NCBI GenBank assembly: GCA_047967505.1
Contig: CM106539.1
Direction: 5' to 3' (one strand)
From: Dipteris shenzhenensis
Lineage: Eukaryota; Polypodiophyta; Polypodiopsida; Gleicheniales
DNA length: 64,000 nucleotides
Positions 1 to 13,062 of the stretch are shown here, piece by piece (within the stretch, counting starts at the first letter, position 1; every line of letters starts with the position of its first letter). The position numbers and the translations under genes are program-made. The notes under the pieces were generated by a model, which was not told where the DNA came from, did no database searches, and saw nothing but the letters and a program-made list of their open reading frames with translations.

Positions 1-2029
1 TAGGTTTACAATGGTGAAATACTTTAAAGAGAGAACCTTTTAGTTTGCAAACCAACCATTTAGAATTGATTCCTTTACCAATTCCAAAATGGATGGTGGC
101 TTTCAGCACACTACTCCTTGCTCCTTATGCTTGATACTCGCCTACATTCCTTGCTATAGAGGAAATGTATGCCAACATTCTAACTCAAAGGCCCTACTTT
201 TGGAATGTTAACGATTTTGAAGTGTATGGAATCATTTTCTTGGGTCCTTCATTGTTCTTGTGTCTATGGCATTGTGTATTACCAACTTTTTTCAAACATT
301 ATTGACTATGTAAAGCTAATTATGCTCTCTATGCGGTTACTAGAGACAAAGAAGGAGTCTCACATATGTCAAAGGTGTTACATGGGTCTATAATCAATTT
401 CAAATATTGGAAGGAAATCAAGGTAAAAGTATACATGTTGATAGAACACATAAGTCAACAACCCATCTGCATTATTAGTTAATTTAGTGTAGTCAAGTGA
501 CATGGCTGTGAACACTTATGATAATTACTGTGGCATAATGGAGCACCATTTCTATGATTATCATGGAGCCCATTTCTAGGAGAGTTTTGTGGGAAGTCCC
601 ACTACATTTGTTTAACAATAAATTTTAATGGTATCTTGGTTCTTTTGGACTACTTTTGGCAATGTCAAATTCTCAATCCATTTGTCCAATTTTTCACGAT
701 TGCTAGAATTTGTGAATGACATGCTCTATTTGATTCTTCTATTGACTATTAAAAATTGTAGTATACAATATTGTTAGAGCAAGGGCCTTAATTTTTTGTC
801 TCCACATACATTTTGACATATGGGTCAAATATTTCCCCTTTGAGAGCTTATGTGAAAAGGTTTAAATATTCTTTCACCTATCTTTAGGTTTCTCCTAACC
901 ATCTCTACTCAAACTAAGAAATGTATTAGCTCTATTTGAGAACATGGGCATATATGTAAGTGGATCATATTCCATGCCAAGATCTTGTGGGATAAGTAAA
1001 CTTAATAGAACTCTTTTAGTTATATTAAGGTTAACAACACAAGTCCATTTTCGTTATATTATTTTTAATATCATATTATGCTATCTTAAAAACTTAATAG
1101 AACTCTGAGTTCAATCTGAGTATGAGTTATGGAGTTTGGTATGTTTTATGGTTGTGAAAGTGGCTGTATGATACAGCTTAATAATGCCATTCTTTGAGAG
1201 TTTAGGCCTAGTTCCATTGTTTAAAGCCTTAAAACTGGCTAATTGCTGACCAGGATGATGGGATTTTTTACGTTGCATACGTTGTGGACATTCTTCTTCC
1301 CAGGCCTGGAAGAATGGGCTGATCTTATATTTCTTTAGATGGAGGAAAACGTGTTGTCTCTGATTGCCATTTTCCCTTTAACAATGCTAAATGTGGTATT
1401 AATATTTGTGAAGGGGCCTTACTACACAATAAGATGAGAAGCAGCTAATAACACAAGTCCATTTCCATTGGTAGCCTTTTCTTGCCTATCATTATGTTAA
1501 CATATCTTTGAAAACTTAAAATATCTTCTTTATCACATTATGGTTAACAACACAATTCCATTTCCATTGGTAACCTTTTCTTGCCTACCATTATGTTATG
1601 TTAATAAACTTAATATAGCTACATTATTTAACCTAATAACTCCATTTCCATTGCTACCCATTATATTATGTACAAAGTAGTCCCAATAAGAAATCTTGAA
1701 TCTTTTTCTAAACAAAATAGTATATCTTTACGGTATGATGTCCATTATTTTACAATCAAAAGAGCTTCTTCTTTTGAAGAACTTTTAGAATTTTAAATCT
1801 TTTTTCGCACAACATGGTATATCTTTCTAGTGTGATGTCCATTATCTTACAATCAAAATGGCTTCTTGTTTTCAAAGCTTTCAAACAAGTACCCATACGG
1901 TTTTTACCCTAAAAAATTCTTATAAAAAATCTTAAGTATATCCCCATTATCCAACATGATCGATGAGGTTTAACCCTTATTTTATGCACTTCATCTTGTA
2001 TCCCTTCACAAAAGTTAAGTTATTGGCAT
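1..2029. other. AT-rich repeat-bearing intergenic DNA, no gene seen
   Basis: No reading frame here resembles a known protein. Diverged short-period repeats are visible: a phrase close to 'aacacaagtccatttcc' recurs near 1030, 1448, 1550 and 1632, and a roughly 100-bp unit containing 'gatgtccattat' recurs near 1737 and 1837. These look like old tandem duplications. No promoter or RNA gene could be supported. Confidence 0.5.
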
Positions 2030-2545
2030 GCGATGGATGAAGAATTCAATGCTTTGATAAAAAGTCAAAGTTGGTCATCGATAGATCTTCTAGAAAAAAG
2101 GAAACCTATTGGATGCAAATGGATACATATAGAGTCAAGCTTTATCAAGATGGAACAATTGATACGTTCAATTGCAAATTATTAAAATTTTGAAAATGCT
2201 AGCATGGATGTATGAAGAATACAATGCTTTAATAAAAAATCAAGCGAGGTCATTAATAGATATTCTAGCAGAAAAGAAATCATTGGATGCAAATGCAAAT
2301 ATAGAGTCAAGCTTCATCAATATGGAACAATTGAAAGTATAAGGCCAAATTACTTTGCAAGGGTTATTCGACACAAATTATAAAGAGATATTTGCACTAG
2401 ATGTAAAGATAACAAAAGAACTAATGTTATCCTCATTTTGATTGCTCTATCCAACAAATGGATGCCAAAACTACTTTGTTAAATGGGTATTTAGATGAGA
2501 AAATTACATGACAGCTTGAAGGGTATATTGTCAAGGTTAAAAGTG
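2030..2545 (+). pseudogene. Ty1/copia reverse transcriptase relic
   Basis: Broken translations match the start of the copia reverse transcriptase: a 'DEEFNALIKSQSW' segment followed by 'KPIGCKWI' near 2036-2130, the same segment again near 2210-2300, then a 'QMDAKTTLLNGYLDEKI'-like segment near 2455-2515. Stops and frameshifts occur throughout. The N-terminal piece occurs twice about 180 bp apart, so the relic contains an internal duplication. No LTRs were found. This is dead transposon sequence. Confidence 0.6.
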
Positions 2546-3803
2546 CAAATTTTGCATATTACTCAAATCCTCATAAACACTTTTATTCTTACATCATCAA
2601 TGCTAGCACTAGTCCACACTGCTTTGTGAATGATAAGCCATATGTTGACATTTTCTTCGGCATGGGTTTGAGCTAGCCATAACATCTCAAACCTATTAAT
2701 CCATATTATTGTGGAGTTTGTTTTCTTCTTGAGAGCAACGACCAAATTTGAGTTGTTAGTCTTGGGGGTAGGGATGGGAAGCGTTAGATCCAACCCAACT
2801 AAACTCCTTCACGTAATGGAGTTGGGATCCACCTCTCCATAAGTCTTGGTTTGTCTATAGAGCAAGCCTTTTGAGGATAAACTCTCTATCCCCAATGTTT
2901 AGTTTGAACTCCTTCTAATCTCTTGCCAAATTTCCATTTTAGATCCGCTCTATTCTAAAGTTGCCCGTAGGTCTTCGCAATGAGCTCCTTGCTTACGCTA
3001 CCCTGGATTTATTGATTGTTGGTACTCCAAAGGGGTCGAGCTATGTTCCTCACTAGTTATAATTGAATTAAACTCTTGATTGCAAAACAAAGGGGATAAT
3101 CCATAATGGCCCAACCATTTCATTTATTTATGGACCACATGGAGGTTTGTTCTCTACCCTGTTAAAAAAAAGAATTTCCTTTTTTTTGGGGGGTGAACGC
3201 ACCTACCCATGGTTTCATGGAGGAGCAATTGCCCAAGACGTGCGCCGTTTGGCTTGAACGAGGGTAGTCGCTCTGGTAGGTAGACGCCTTATTGTCTGAG
3301 TTGCTGTTGCACCTTGACTTGGGTGACAACCCGCGAAGGCTAGCATCACGTGTCGGCCATCCTCCAAAATGTGGTGTGCTGCCGTCCTAGTTGGCCCAAT
3401 AGGAGGTATGGTCCCGGACACTGACACAAGATTTGTGTCGGTTCCATGAAGGCCGTCCACTCCATGTGCCAACTCCCCCAACCGCTACATGACTGGCTCA
3501 TTCCATCTCCTCCAGACATGAGCCATCTCCTCCAGATGCTACACCAATCACACGTTGGTGCCATAAGACCAATTCTCTTTCGTCCTCCATGGGCGGGTTC
3601 TGAGCGCACCCTAACTCGTAGAGTGGAAGTTGCAAACCAGGGTTGGATAGTAAATGCATACAAGGTTTGAGGGGTGTCTTGGAGTGCAAGCATTCCTCAA
3701 GTTTTCAAGTTAAGCTTTCCAAACACTTCTTACCTTTTGAAGCACTCGCCTTTCTAAACGAGTGACCACATTTTAGGGTCCGATTTCATCGAGTATCAGA
3801 ATC
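2546..3803 (+). other. 5' flank of the proteasome gene
   Basis: The last 600 bp before the proteasome start codon are more GC-rich than the DNA upstream and contain a CCAAT sequence near 3545, but no clear TATA box. Open frames here (for example 3215-3693 on the minus strand) resemble no known protein and overlap each other on both strands. The promoter and 5' UTR of the proteasome gene presumably lie here; that is inference from position only. Confidence 0.35.
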
Positions 3804-3921
3804 ATGGGAGACAGCCAATACTCATTCTCCTTGACTACTTTCAGCCCCTCCGGGAAGCTCGTCCAGATTGAACATGCTTTGATGGCCGTTGGAGCCGGAC
3901 AGACCTCCCTTGGCATCAAAG
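3804..3921 (+). CDS. PAB1: PAB1 exon 1
   Basis: Encodes residues 1-39 and the first base of codon 40, including the N-terminal proteasome alpha signature. The donor is GTAAGA at 3922. The ATG at 3804 is chosen because the protein then starts [10 protein letters not shown], as plant orthologues do. Confidence 0.93.
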
Positions 3922-6900
3922 GTAAGACACTCTTTCAGATTTTCGTTTAGGATCTTCAAACCACATTTGACGCGGGACTTAGAACTTTAAGCACGCTCAC
4001 CGGAGTAGTTTGTATTCACAGAAATATAGAACTTATTTCTTCATCTGCGTGTCTTGAAACGTGATAAAAGGCATTTACGACACGATCTGTATTATGGTGC
4101 CCATGTTTCATGTTTGACTTTAAATCAGATGTTTCCGGATGTCAGAAATTAGAGCCAGACTGTGCCTGGGGAGGTGTCCATGCTCAATTTTTACATGATG
4201 AGCTTGGCATGTTTCGGGCCATGTCTGTATATTGAATGAGTTTTTCCCCAGATCTATTTGAAGCGACAAACTTCTTTCTTAATTTATAAACTGCCGCTTA
4301 CAAAGTGTCTGTCAACTGGGGTACGCTCCCTTTTTATCATTCCTTCTTTTGTACATACAGTTTGGGATTGTTGTTCCGAGCTTTGCTAATTGGGACGGCA
4401 ATAGGCATGATATGCTTTAGTGTAACAAAGGCTTCACTAGCTAGTCTTTGTTAGCTGTCTTTATGGCTAGCTAGAGCTCAGAGAGTAGATAGGTTCACAT
4501 TATTCTAAGGTTGTACCAAGGGTTATTAGCCATTAGTTTTGTTTTGTTTTGAGAGCCGACTTTGCTGCGTTGGGCTTGGACCCACCAGACATCTCATGGA
4601 GAACTCTTTCCCCCCACCTTATTTATTCAGCGCCACCTCAAGTGTGGACCCTTTGGCAATCAATACATCTCAAAGAGTGGAGAAGATACCAGGGCCTTGA
4701 CGAACCCAGACATGCGGGACTTGCCTCCGATCCCCAGGGCCTCAGGCTCACCACGCTAAAACTCCATAAACTGGCGGGTGCTCGAACTAGAGCTGCCATA
4801 CAAGTAGTGTTTTACAAGTATGACACGTGCAGCCAGTGTAGACTGCCATGAGCATTGGTAATAGAAAAATGACTGACATGAATTCCCTTTTTAATGTAAG
4901 GTTGTACACCCAACACACTGTCAGCCAGCTATGAAAGGCAGTGGGCGCACAAGTCAAGAAATTGGAGGACTCAATCTTTTTGATTTTTTGTTCAAAAAAT
5001 TTACGAATGTCTTGTGACTATATTTTTTTGCAAGCTCTATAAAAATTGTCATCCAAGTGGTGGGATGGGAGGGGATATGGGAAATGGGGGAGAGGATGGT
5101 GTCAAGGTTTTTTTCGTGTCAAAATCTAGCTCTTCCTCTTTATGATTGCAACGTGTCAATCAGCCTGTTGAGGAGATTTTTAGATGCCTCATCTTATTTT
5201 TAGGAGTCCTAGTCAGAACGCTACAGGTGACACATGGCAGCTCACACAAGCCCATAAGACACCTTCCTTAAGGGCTTGAGGATAAAAAAGAGCCATCCAC
5301 TCCCCTCATTTGCAGGTAACTTGTGCACTTAGCTTTGTGCACACTTGAGGACCGATGTTGCAACATAATACTGCATTGGTGTGCAATTCTTCTCTACCTC
5401 GTTTCCTCAGGATTCTTATTTCAGCACACTTTCGCTTTATTTAGCAAGCTATTCTTGGTCAAGCATGGGACTAGAAGCAGAGCGTCCCCATGCTTGTTAG
5501 ACCATCATTCAGCAGCATACTGGCGCTCTGCTCAGCCTCTGCATAATCTCTCTGCTCAGCCAGCTCACCTCTTGGTTGCTCTTCATTCCCTGTCAGCTCC
5601 TCCCTGTCGCTCCATTGAGTTTGCTCTCCATTGCTCCAACTGTCTGCTCGGCCCCATCTTCACCCTCCACTCAAGCTCTCCATCTCAGCTGGGCCTCGTG
5701 TCCTCTACTTATGTCCATCTCAGGCTGCAACTGCTTCTCTCTTCTTGAAAGAGTTCTCATTTTCCTCTTCTCTGTAGACTCCATATTCCTTTCTCATATT
5801 GCTGCAAAGGGATCAGGATGCAAGTATTTCTATGAAAGTTCTCTAGCTTTCATTTGGAAAGGTGTTTGCTATGGATTTATGTGCATGTGTTAAGCTCCCT
5901 CTGTTCCTCCCCTGCCAAAATAAAAAACAAGGGAAAAATTCGTGACCCTTTTGACCTAAAAGCTTAATGGTTTTTAGGGTCTCGTCTTGTAACACATTTT
6001 GAACAAAATGACCGGTGCCGCTGAGTGCAGTCTTAGACCCTCGTAATCTAGTTGTCTGTACCTAAATGCTGTTTCGTGGAAATAAATCTGCACATTACTG
6101 ATACGTATATGGGTTTGTGATTATAGCTTCAAATGGGGTGGTGGTGGCTACGGAGAAGAAATTGCCTTCAATCCTAGTTGATGAAAGCTCGGTATGTTTT
6201 CTTCCTTGTGTGCCAAAAAGTACGTCTCTTTCTCTTTTTTTACAGATTTTTGGTGATGCTTCTGACGCACACATGTATAAGACTTGCCTATTTGCAAGCT
6301 CACAACACAAATTCACCAATAAAGATGAGCTTGAATGACGATCCAACTGTCAATATCCTTATGCCAACTTTCCTATTGTTGTTATAAGCCTGTCTATTTG
6401 CCTTCGTAGGTTAAGAAGATACAGTTGCTGACGCCAAACATTGGAGTCACTTACAGGTTTCTCTCCTTCTCTCTGTGCGTCTCTCCCCTTTTTGATGTCA
6501 CTTTATACAAGGATTAGAGAAAGTTGGTAAGCCTAATGTAACATATTTAAAATTGTTAGTATAGTGCAGCAGAGAGCTTGAAAGTGGCTGCAAAATGTTT
6601 GTAAAGCTTTTCAATTCGGTTTATTGCTCATGACAGTGGAATGGGACCTGATTCTCGAGTCTTGGTGCGAAAAAGCAGAAAACAAGCTCAGCAATATTAC
6701 AGAGTTTACAAGGTACAGATTGGCATGGTATTTTAAATGATGCAATGATCAGTTGTTAGCTAAGCATATTTGCACCTTTATGGTGTTTGATGGAGCTTAT
6801 GTATTGTAGGAGCATATTCCTGTCCTGCAGTTGGTCAGAGAAACTGCAGCAGTCATGCAGGAATTCACACAATCAGGGTGAGTTTTGCATAGACTGTTTT

Positions 6901-9900
6901 TTTAAAGCTATGTAGGAGTCTCCAGAGGATAGCAAGTTAACTCTCCTCAGTCTCCTTTAACATGTTATAAGAAATGTTGATGGAGGCTTGCACTTTGCAC
7001 GAGTTCATGATGTTTTTACCTCCCTTTTGAATGTCTATCAAAATGAGTATTCAGATTACAGAAAGGCAGACAGTAAACATTGCCAGCTGATATATTCAGA
7101 TAGAGGAGAATTAATCATCCTAGAGCCTGCTCTAAATTGTCCTGCTACTAGAATGTTTTGAACTTATATTCTTTAAAAGAATAAGAGAACATTGAAGGCA
7201 TTCATGCATCGAAAGGAAAAAATTCTTGTTCTCAGGTTCATTTATATGGGCATTCCCTGCGTTGGATGCCCGATCTCAACATGACTATTCTGCTGAAATG
7301 TTGAGTGAGTTTATTGCTTCCTTAAGATGAAGAGTCACCTTGGTTCCTGTATGAATCGGGGTCCCCACTTGCTCAAAGGAATTTTATGGGAGAATGGGGT
7401 GCTGGGGCTTATAGATTTGCAAGCGCATTCTATCCAATAATACTTAATACATAGTGGCCTTAGTGTGAAAGTACCTCTATGTCAAACATTGTCTCAAAAT
7501 TTGCACTTTAGCTATTGTATAGTTGACCCACAATCAATTTATAAGGTGGTGCTTGTATGGTATAATTTTTTGCCTCTAACCATGTATACTATCTTGGAAT
7601 CCTCCTTGTCATCAATTATCACACAATCTCTTCCCACATTTTCACAAGTGCAGAGCTGCATTCTGTGGTTTACTTTTAGTTATTCCAAATGGATGATCTG
7701 GGACTAGTCATACTTCCCTTCCTTACCATGCCTGGAATTCAAACACTTGTAGAAGTCAGAGCTACGAAGCGATCCTATCCATTGTTTGTATCCAAAGTGT
7801 CACATGTCAAATAACAAATGAGACAAGATGTCTATAAGATGTGAGGGACCGACTTGATTCCTAAAGGCAGCCCAGAAAGCCCTCTGCTTATGGACTGCTT
7901 TAGCTCCTTAGATGCTTCTTGTTGTTATTATCTCATTTAGAAAGAAAATTTGAAGATTTGCTCATGTGCAATCAAGGTACAACAGAATTCCTAATATTTA
8001 CTCAAGTAAATAATTGCAAATTCGGGAGGGCGGGAATGGATTGTCCATCAATGTCATAAAGGTGCCCCAGGAATATCTCACATGGTGAATTTTTAATATT
8101 TTGAGGGTAAGCTGTGAATTCACATAATGGGTTGCGGCCACCCTAAGAAAGAGATTAATAGCACGAATCGCACAAGAGGATGTGTTAGTAAAGGATGATG
8201 ATTAGGTAGGAAAGGAAGCTTACTGACTGTTACAACCCACTTGGTACATTCTTGATACTTGAGGGTAAGCTGAATTCACATTATGATGGGTTGGCTACCC
8301 AAAGAGTTAAATAGTAACTGTCCTTTTAAGGATGATGTGGTGAGTTGTATATGACTTTGATTTTTCTCAAAAAAAATATTTTGTTTGTTTAAGAGGTGGA
8401 TGATGACTTGCAAAAAGAATCACTCCAAAAGATGCCCCACCGTGTTGGAATTAAATATGTGAAAGTAGACGAAAACCAGAACATTTACTGTGTTGGGATG
8501 GACTACTTAAAAGTAGACCAAATCAGGACATTTACCGTTCCTATTACCAAAGGATGGTTATCTCTTGCTGTTTATGTAAATTCGATTTTGATTGGCCCTT
8601 GATAGACCTAAGCCTAGTTGCTAGGGTCAAGGCCAGGTGGCAGTGACAACTGGCTGCCTAGTCAGCAAATTGCAGCATTTCTGGCAAGCTTTGGGGATTC
8701 TCAAGGGCAGCACACAGTATGGACGGAGGGCAAGGGGGGCACGCTGCATACACAGCCCCAAGCTTAGTTATGGGGACTCAATAAGCAGAGGAGGGACCAT
8801 GTCTGGGATATTGTCTAATTCTGTATTTTGTCCCTACCCTGGACTAGTGGTAGTACCATACTCCATTAGCCTCTCCCTCCCAACCTTAATTGCGCATTGG
8901 GCTGGCTCCCGTCTTCACCCGTATGCGTTTACACCTTGTGAGGCAAGGTTAGGGGGGAAATATTTTTCCTCTGGCAGTCATTATTGCAGCAAATGATGGG
9001 TTTACCAGCCTTCCATCATGGACCCGTCCAATAGAGCATCTCTCAGGCAAGCGTTCAGGGAGCTTGATCATCTCCTTGAGCAGAATATACTCTTTTCTGA
9101 GCAGCCCAAGCAGGACAAGAAGACAAAGGGGGATGCAACGACATTAGACCGTTTCTGGCTTCTGTTGGAACAGGAACGCCTTGAGGCGGCCGCGCATTGA
9201 TCCAGACATCATGCCATCTTGGCTGTATAGGAGGTCCAATGCAAGCGAGACCGAGAGCAGATGCTTGAGCATCAGCAGTTTCTCATGGCTTGCTCACAGT
9301 TCCTCTCCTCATCCTCAGTACCCACAAACCGTGCATCAACAGGAAGTCCTTTATTTACTCCAGAGTCTTCCATCTCCGAGCATAGTTCAAAGGACTATTT
9401 TGCGTCTGCCAATCCAGGGGATCATTCAGTTTCCACATTTGCTATTTAGCAGGGGAGCAGATTGGTGTGTCTTCCACCTTTGGAGATATCTTAGACTCAT
9501 CAGCATTTGCCATTGATGAGCCTCTTGGGTCCACCGCCCGAGATGTCACTTCCATAGATAATTGCATTGAAATCATCTAATTTTGAAGGGATAACACTTT
9601 TGATGTCTTTGTTTTTCTCAAAAAAAGAGAAACATCCATTTTGATGCAAAAGAATCAATCAATAGGATTTACATCAATGGCTTTGTCTTAAGCAAGTCAA
9701 TAAATTAATACTTGAAGGCACCATCTTACACTTGGTCCCACTATATCTTACCCAACCAGGGTATGGGGTGTCTAAAGGTCACTCATAGGTGATCAATGCA
9801 ACATGATTATTTCAAAAAAGGAGTTGTCTATTCCCCACAGTTAGTTCTCTTGGGGCTTCCACCCAAGGGGACACCCTAGATGCATCAGATAGGTGTAATC

Positions 9901-12900
9901 GTGAGTGTCATTCTTGTGATCTTTGAAGCTATCATAAAATGTAGTAGGTACTTAATAAGTTTATTGACCGTCCTTGCAACATAGCATATCTTTTTAGGGA
10001 AAAGATTCTTGGTCTCTATTTGATCAGAATAATCTCTTTTTACTCGATACCATTATTTCAAATTCTCCCCCTAATGCTATTAAGATTTGTATGCTTTTCA
10101 TTTTGGCTTATTGTGTAGAGGAGTGAGACCTTTTGGAGTTTCTCTATTGGTTGCTGGCTATGATGATAATGGCCCACAACTATATCAGGTGATATAGGTG
10201 TTCCAACTCATTCAGCAATAAAAAGCGTAATTGTACTTTTTTGAATGTCTTGTTTTAATAAATACATGATGATTCTGAATTGACTTTTGGGAGCCATTTG
10301 AAACAGGTGGATCCATCTGGCTCTTATTTCTCATGGAAGGCATCAGCAATAGGAAAGAATGTGTCAAACGCCAAAACTTTCCTAGAGAAGAGGTCAGTTG
10401 TATTCTAGTTGGGTTTTTGATTTTATGATTATTGCCATTTATGAAAATATTGTAAGGGATCTCTCTTATTTACTTAGCTAGGACATGCAAATGGTTTGGT
10501 TTGGATAACGTACGATGTTTGTGGATGTGAAAGGAGATTTAAGGAAGTATGTGCAGTGCATGTGTGTGTGTGTTTTTTTGGGGGGCATGCGGTTTCATGT
10601 GTGCATATATGCCTAGATTCGTGTACTTTTGTGTGGTAGAGGAAACTTAGTTCTATTGAGATCGCTTTCTTCGATGCTTCTTTAAGGTATTGTTTGAACG
10701 AGTTTGGTTTCTTATCTCATTAACTTTCTGAGAGGTACATTGGTAGGAAAGAGTTGGATAATTTCACCAATTGTGTACGTGTTGTGAGAGCGTAGATTAA
10801 TAACATATGGTGTCATTAGTGGCTCTTTTGATGCCCAAAAATCTCCTCCTTGAGAATCACTTAACACTTAAAAGTCCTTGCAAAGAGAGAGAGCAACCCA
10901 TTGGAGGTATAACATGGGCACCTAAAGCATGCTCTACGATACCCCTCTCTAAATCCTCAGATCTAGCTTTAAATGGAGACATTTGGCTCTTTGCTTTTGT
11001 GGGAAGCTTTGACTAGATGGACTGCATGTTGACAGTATCGTTTAGGATCTTTGAGACAAGGTTGTAGTAGGGGCATATAGTGCACGGTTGGTTTTAGGCA
11101 AAAGATTCGTCTTGCGGGAGCCACATTAAAAATAGATGAGATCTCATCTTCCTTCTTGCAACTATTTTAGTGGAACTATGCTTGAGTGAAGCCATGTTTA
11201 CTTGGCATCTGATCTAGTTGTAGGTTGAGTATAGTCAAGATCTTTAGGGCAGGGGTTTTTATTGGACCTTGTAGGTATGTATTGGTTTTTAGAAACCCGG
11301 TATAGCTGCTTATGCTTGGGCACTGATGACGACATAATTTTTCATAAAAGTTTTTGTTTACCTCTTTTTTCTTCTCATTTACCCTTTTATTTTGTGTAGA
11401 TTTTTGGTCTTTAGAACAACCAAAAATCTAAATTTGTATGATTGGACTTATTCTAGTCTTACAAAGGTGTATATATATATGTATTGGTTGGTTTATCTTA
11501 AAGATAGATTGCATGTTGGCAGTAGAATTTAGGATACTTGTAGCCCATATTGTGGGTCTTACGCCTAGTCGTAGATTGGTTTGAGGAATCCCACATTTAA
11601 GATGTATGAGAGAGCTTCTTTCTTTTCTTGGTGGAGAATTGTTATGTTCACATTAGGACATATCCCACGTTTAAGATGTATGAGAGAGCTTCTTTCTTTT
11701 CTCGGTGGAGAATTGTTATGTTCACATTAGGACATATCATGGCTATTGTTATGGAGATTAGATTAACCTAGGGTCACGTCATGCCAAGACACCTGAGCCA
11801 CCCTACGCTTGTATTATAAGCCTGAGCTTTGGTTCATTTGGGGCTTGGAAGTGGGGTCCCGTGCGAATAGTGAGCTAGGATAGAGCCTCTCTAAGCCTTT
11901 GTCTCTCTTAAGAGATCTGTGTGCATGGTATGGGGTGAATAATCTTACTTGTGCATATGCTAGTCCAATTGTGCTTGACCTCTAGCTAAGGGGTGATTCT
12001 TGCTAGGGTCTATAGTTGGGTGGTGACGCACTAGCCCATACCATGCAAGGACAATGACAGTGCCTTTCCATTGTCCACATCACTCCCACAACAATGCCAC
12101 CTACTCTCTACTTTTGTTTTGTTTTTTTTTGTAGCTTAGGCTTTGGGCTACTAGATAAGAATGTAGGACTTTGAGTTCACGGGTTTTGCAACTCCTAATT
12201 AGGCAAGCAAGAACTTTCTTATGAAAACTACTACAATGTCAGCTATTGTGAGGCGTTCGAAAAGAGATAAGACACTAGCTGCCCTGCTGTCGTGCACGGA
12301 TTGGTATCTGACATGTACTGGGGTACACAAGACTAGCTCAAGCAGCCTAGGGAGGCTTAGGGCTAGGCAGGCTTGATTCTCGGGTTGAGTGGCAAGGGTA
12401 TGAACTAGATTTAGGTCTTCGCTATTTTTGGTGCATTGGGCCCAAGTCTATGGGAGCCGATGGGAGCAAGTCTCGTTCCTAGGTGCTAGGTCTGATTCTG
12501 GATTGGAGTCGCAGATGTGCGCCTGCATCTTAGCGTAGCCCAAGGCCTAGCAGCAGCAGATCCAAGGCCTCTAGGCGCCATCTGGTGGTATGGGATGCCA
12601 GGTTGGTCGGGATATGGAGCTCAACTCGTGGCTTGGAGGGGACATCTCCTGATTCGGGATTGCATCCCGTAGACGTAATGGTTGGGTGGTGAGCAGCCTG
12701 CTTAGAGTCCTCACGTTTGGTGTGTTCTTGTGTTTGCTTGCAGATCAAGGGTTTCAGGAGTACTGGGGTCATGTCAGTTGGTATCAGAGCCAACTCCTGA
12801 GTTAGGAATCTCTGTTACGAGTAAGTTTGGACGTGATTTTCTCTAGGTATGCGGCATATGCCTCAAATTTGAAATTCATGTTCATGCCCTACAAGTGCTT

Positions 12901-12991
12901 GTTGGTTTATCGTTTAGGGTTGTCGGTTGCCTGGAGTGGGATAGAGGGAAAGCGAGAGTAGAGGAGTGAATTCGTTGTGAGATGTGAAGGT

Positions 12992-13062
<71 letters not shown>

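Noticed and set aside
5323-5893. Frames in PAB1 intron 1 as an extra exon
   Set aside because: Exons 1 and 2 join perfectly without it and the translation is biased Leu/Ser/Cys from a CT-rich tract.
9018-9200. 60-codon frame in PAB1 intron 5 as a small gene
   Set aside because: No start context, homology or neighbouring exon; length is expected by chance.
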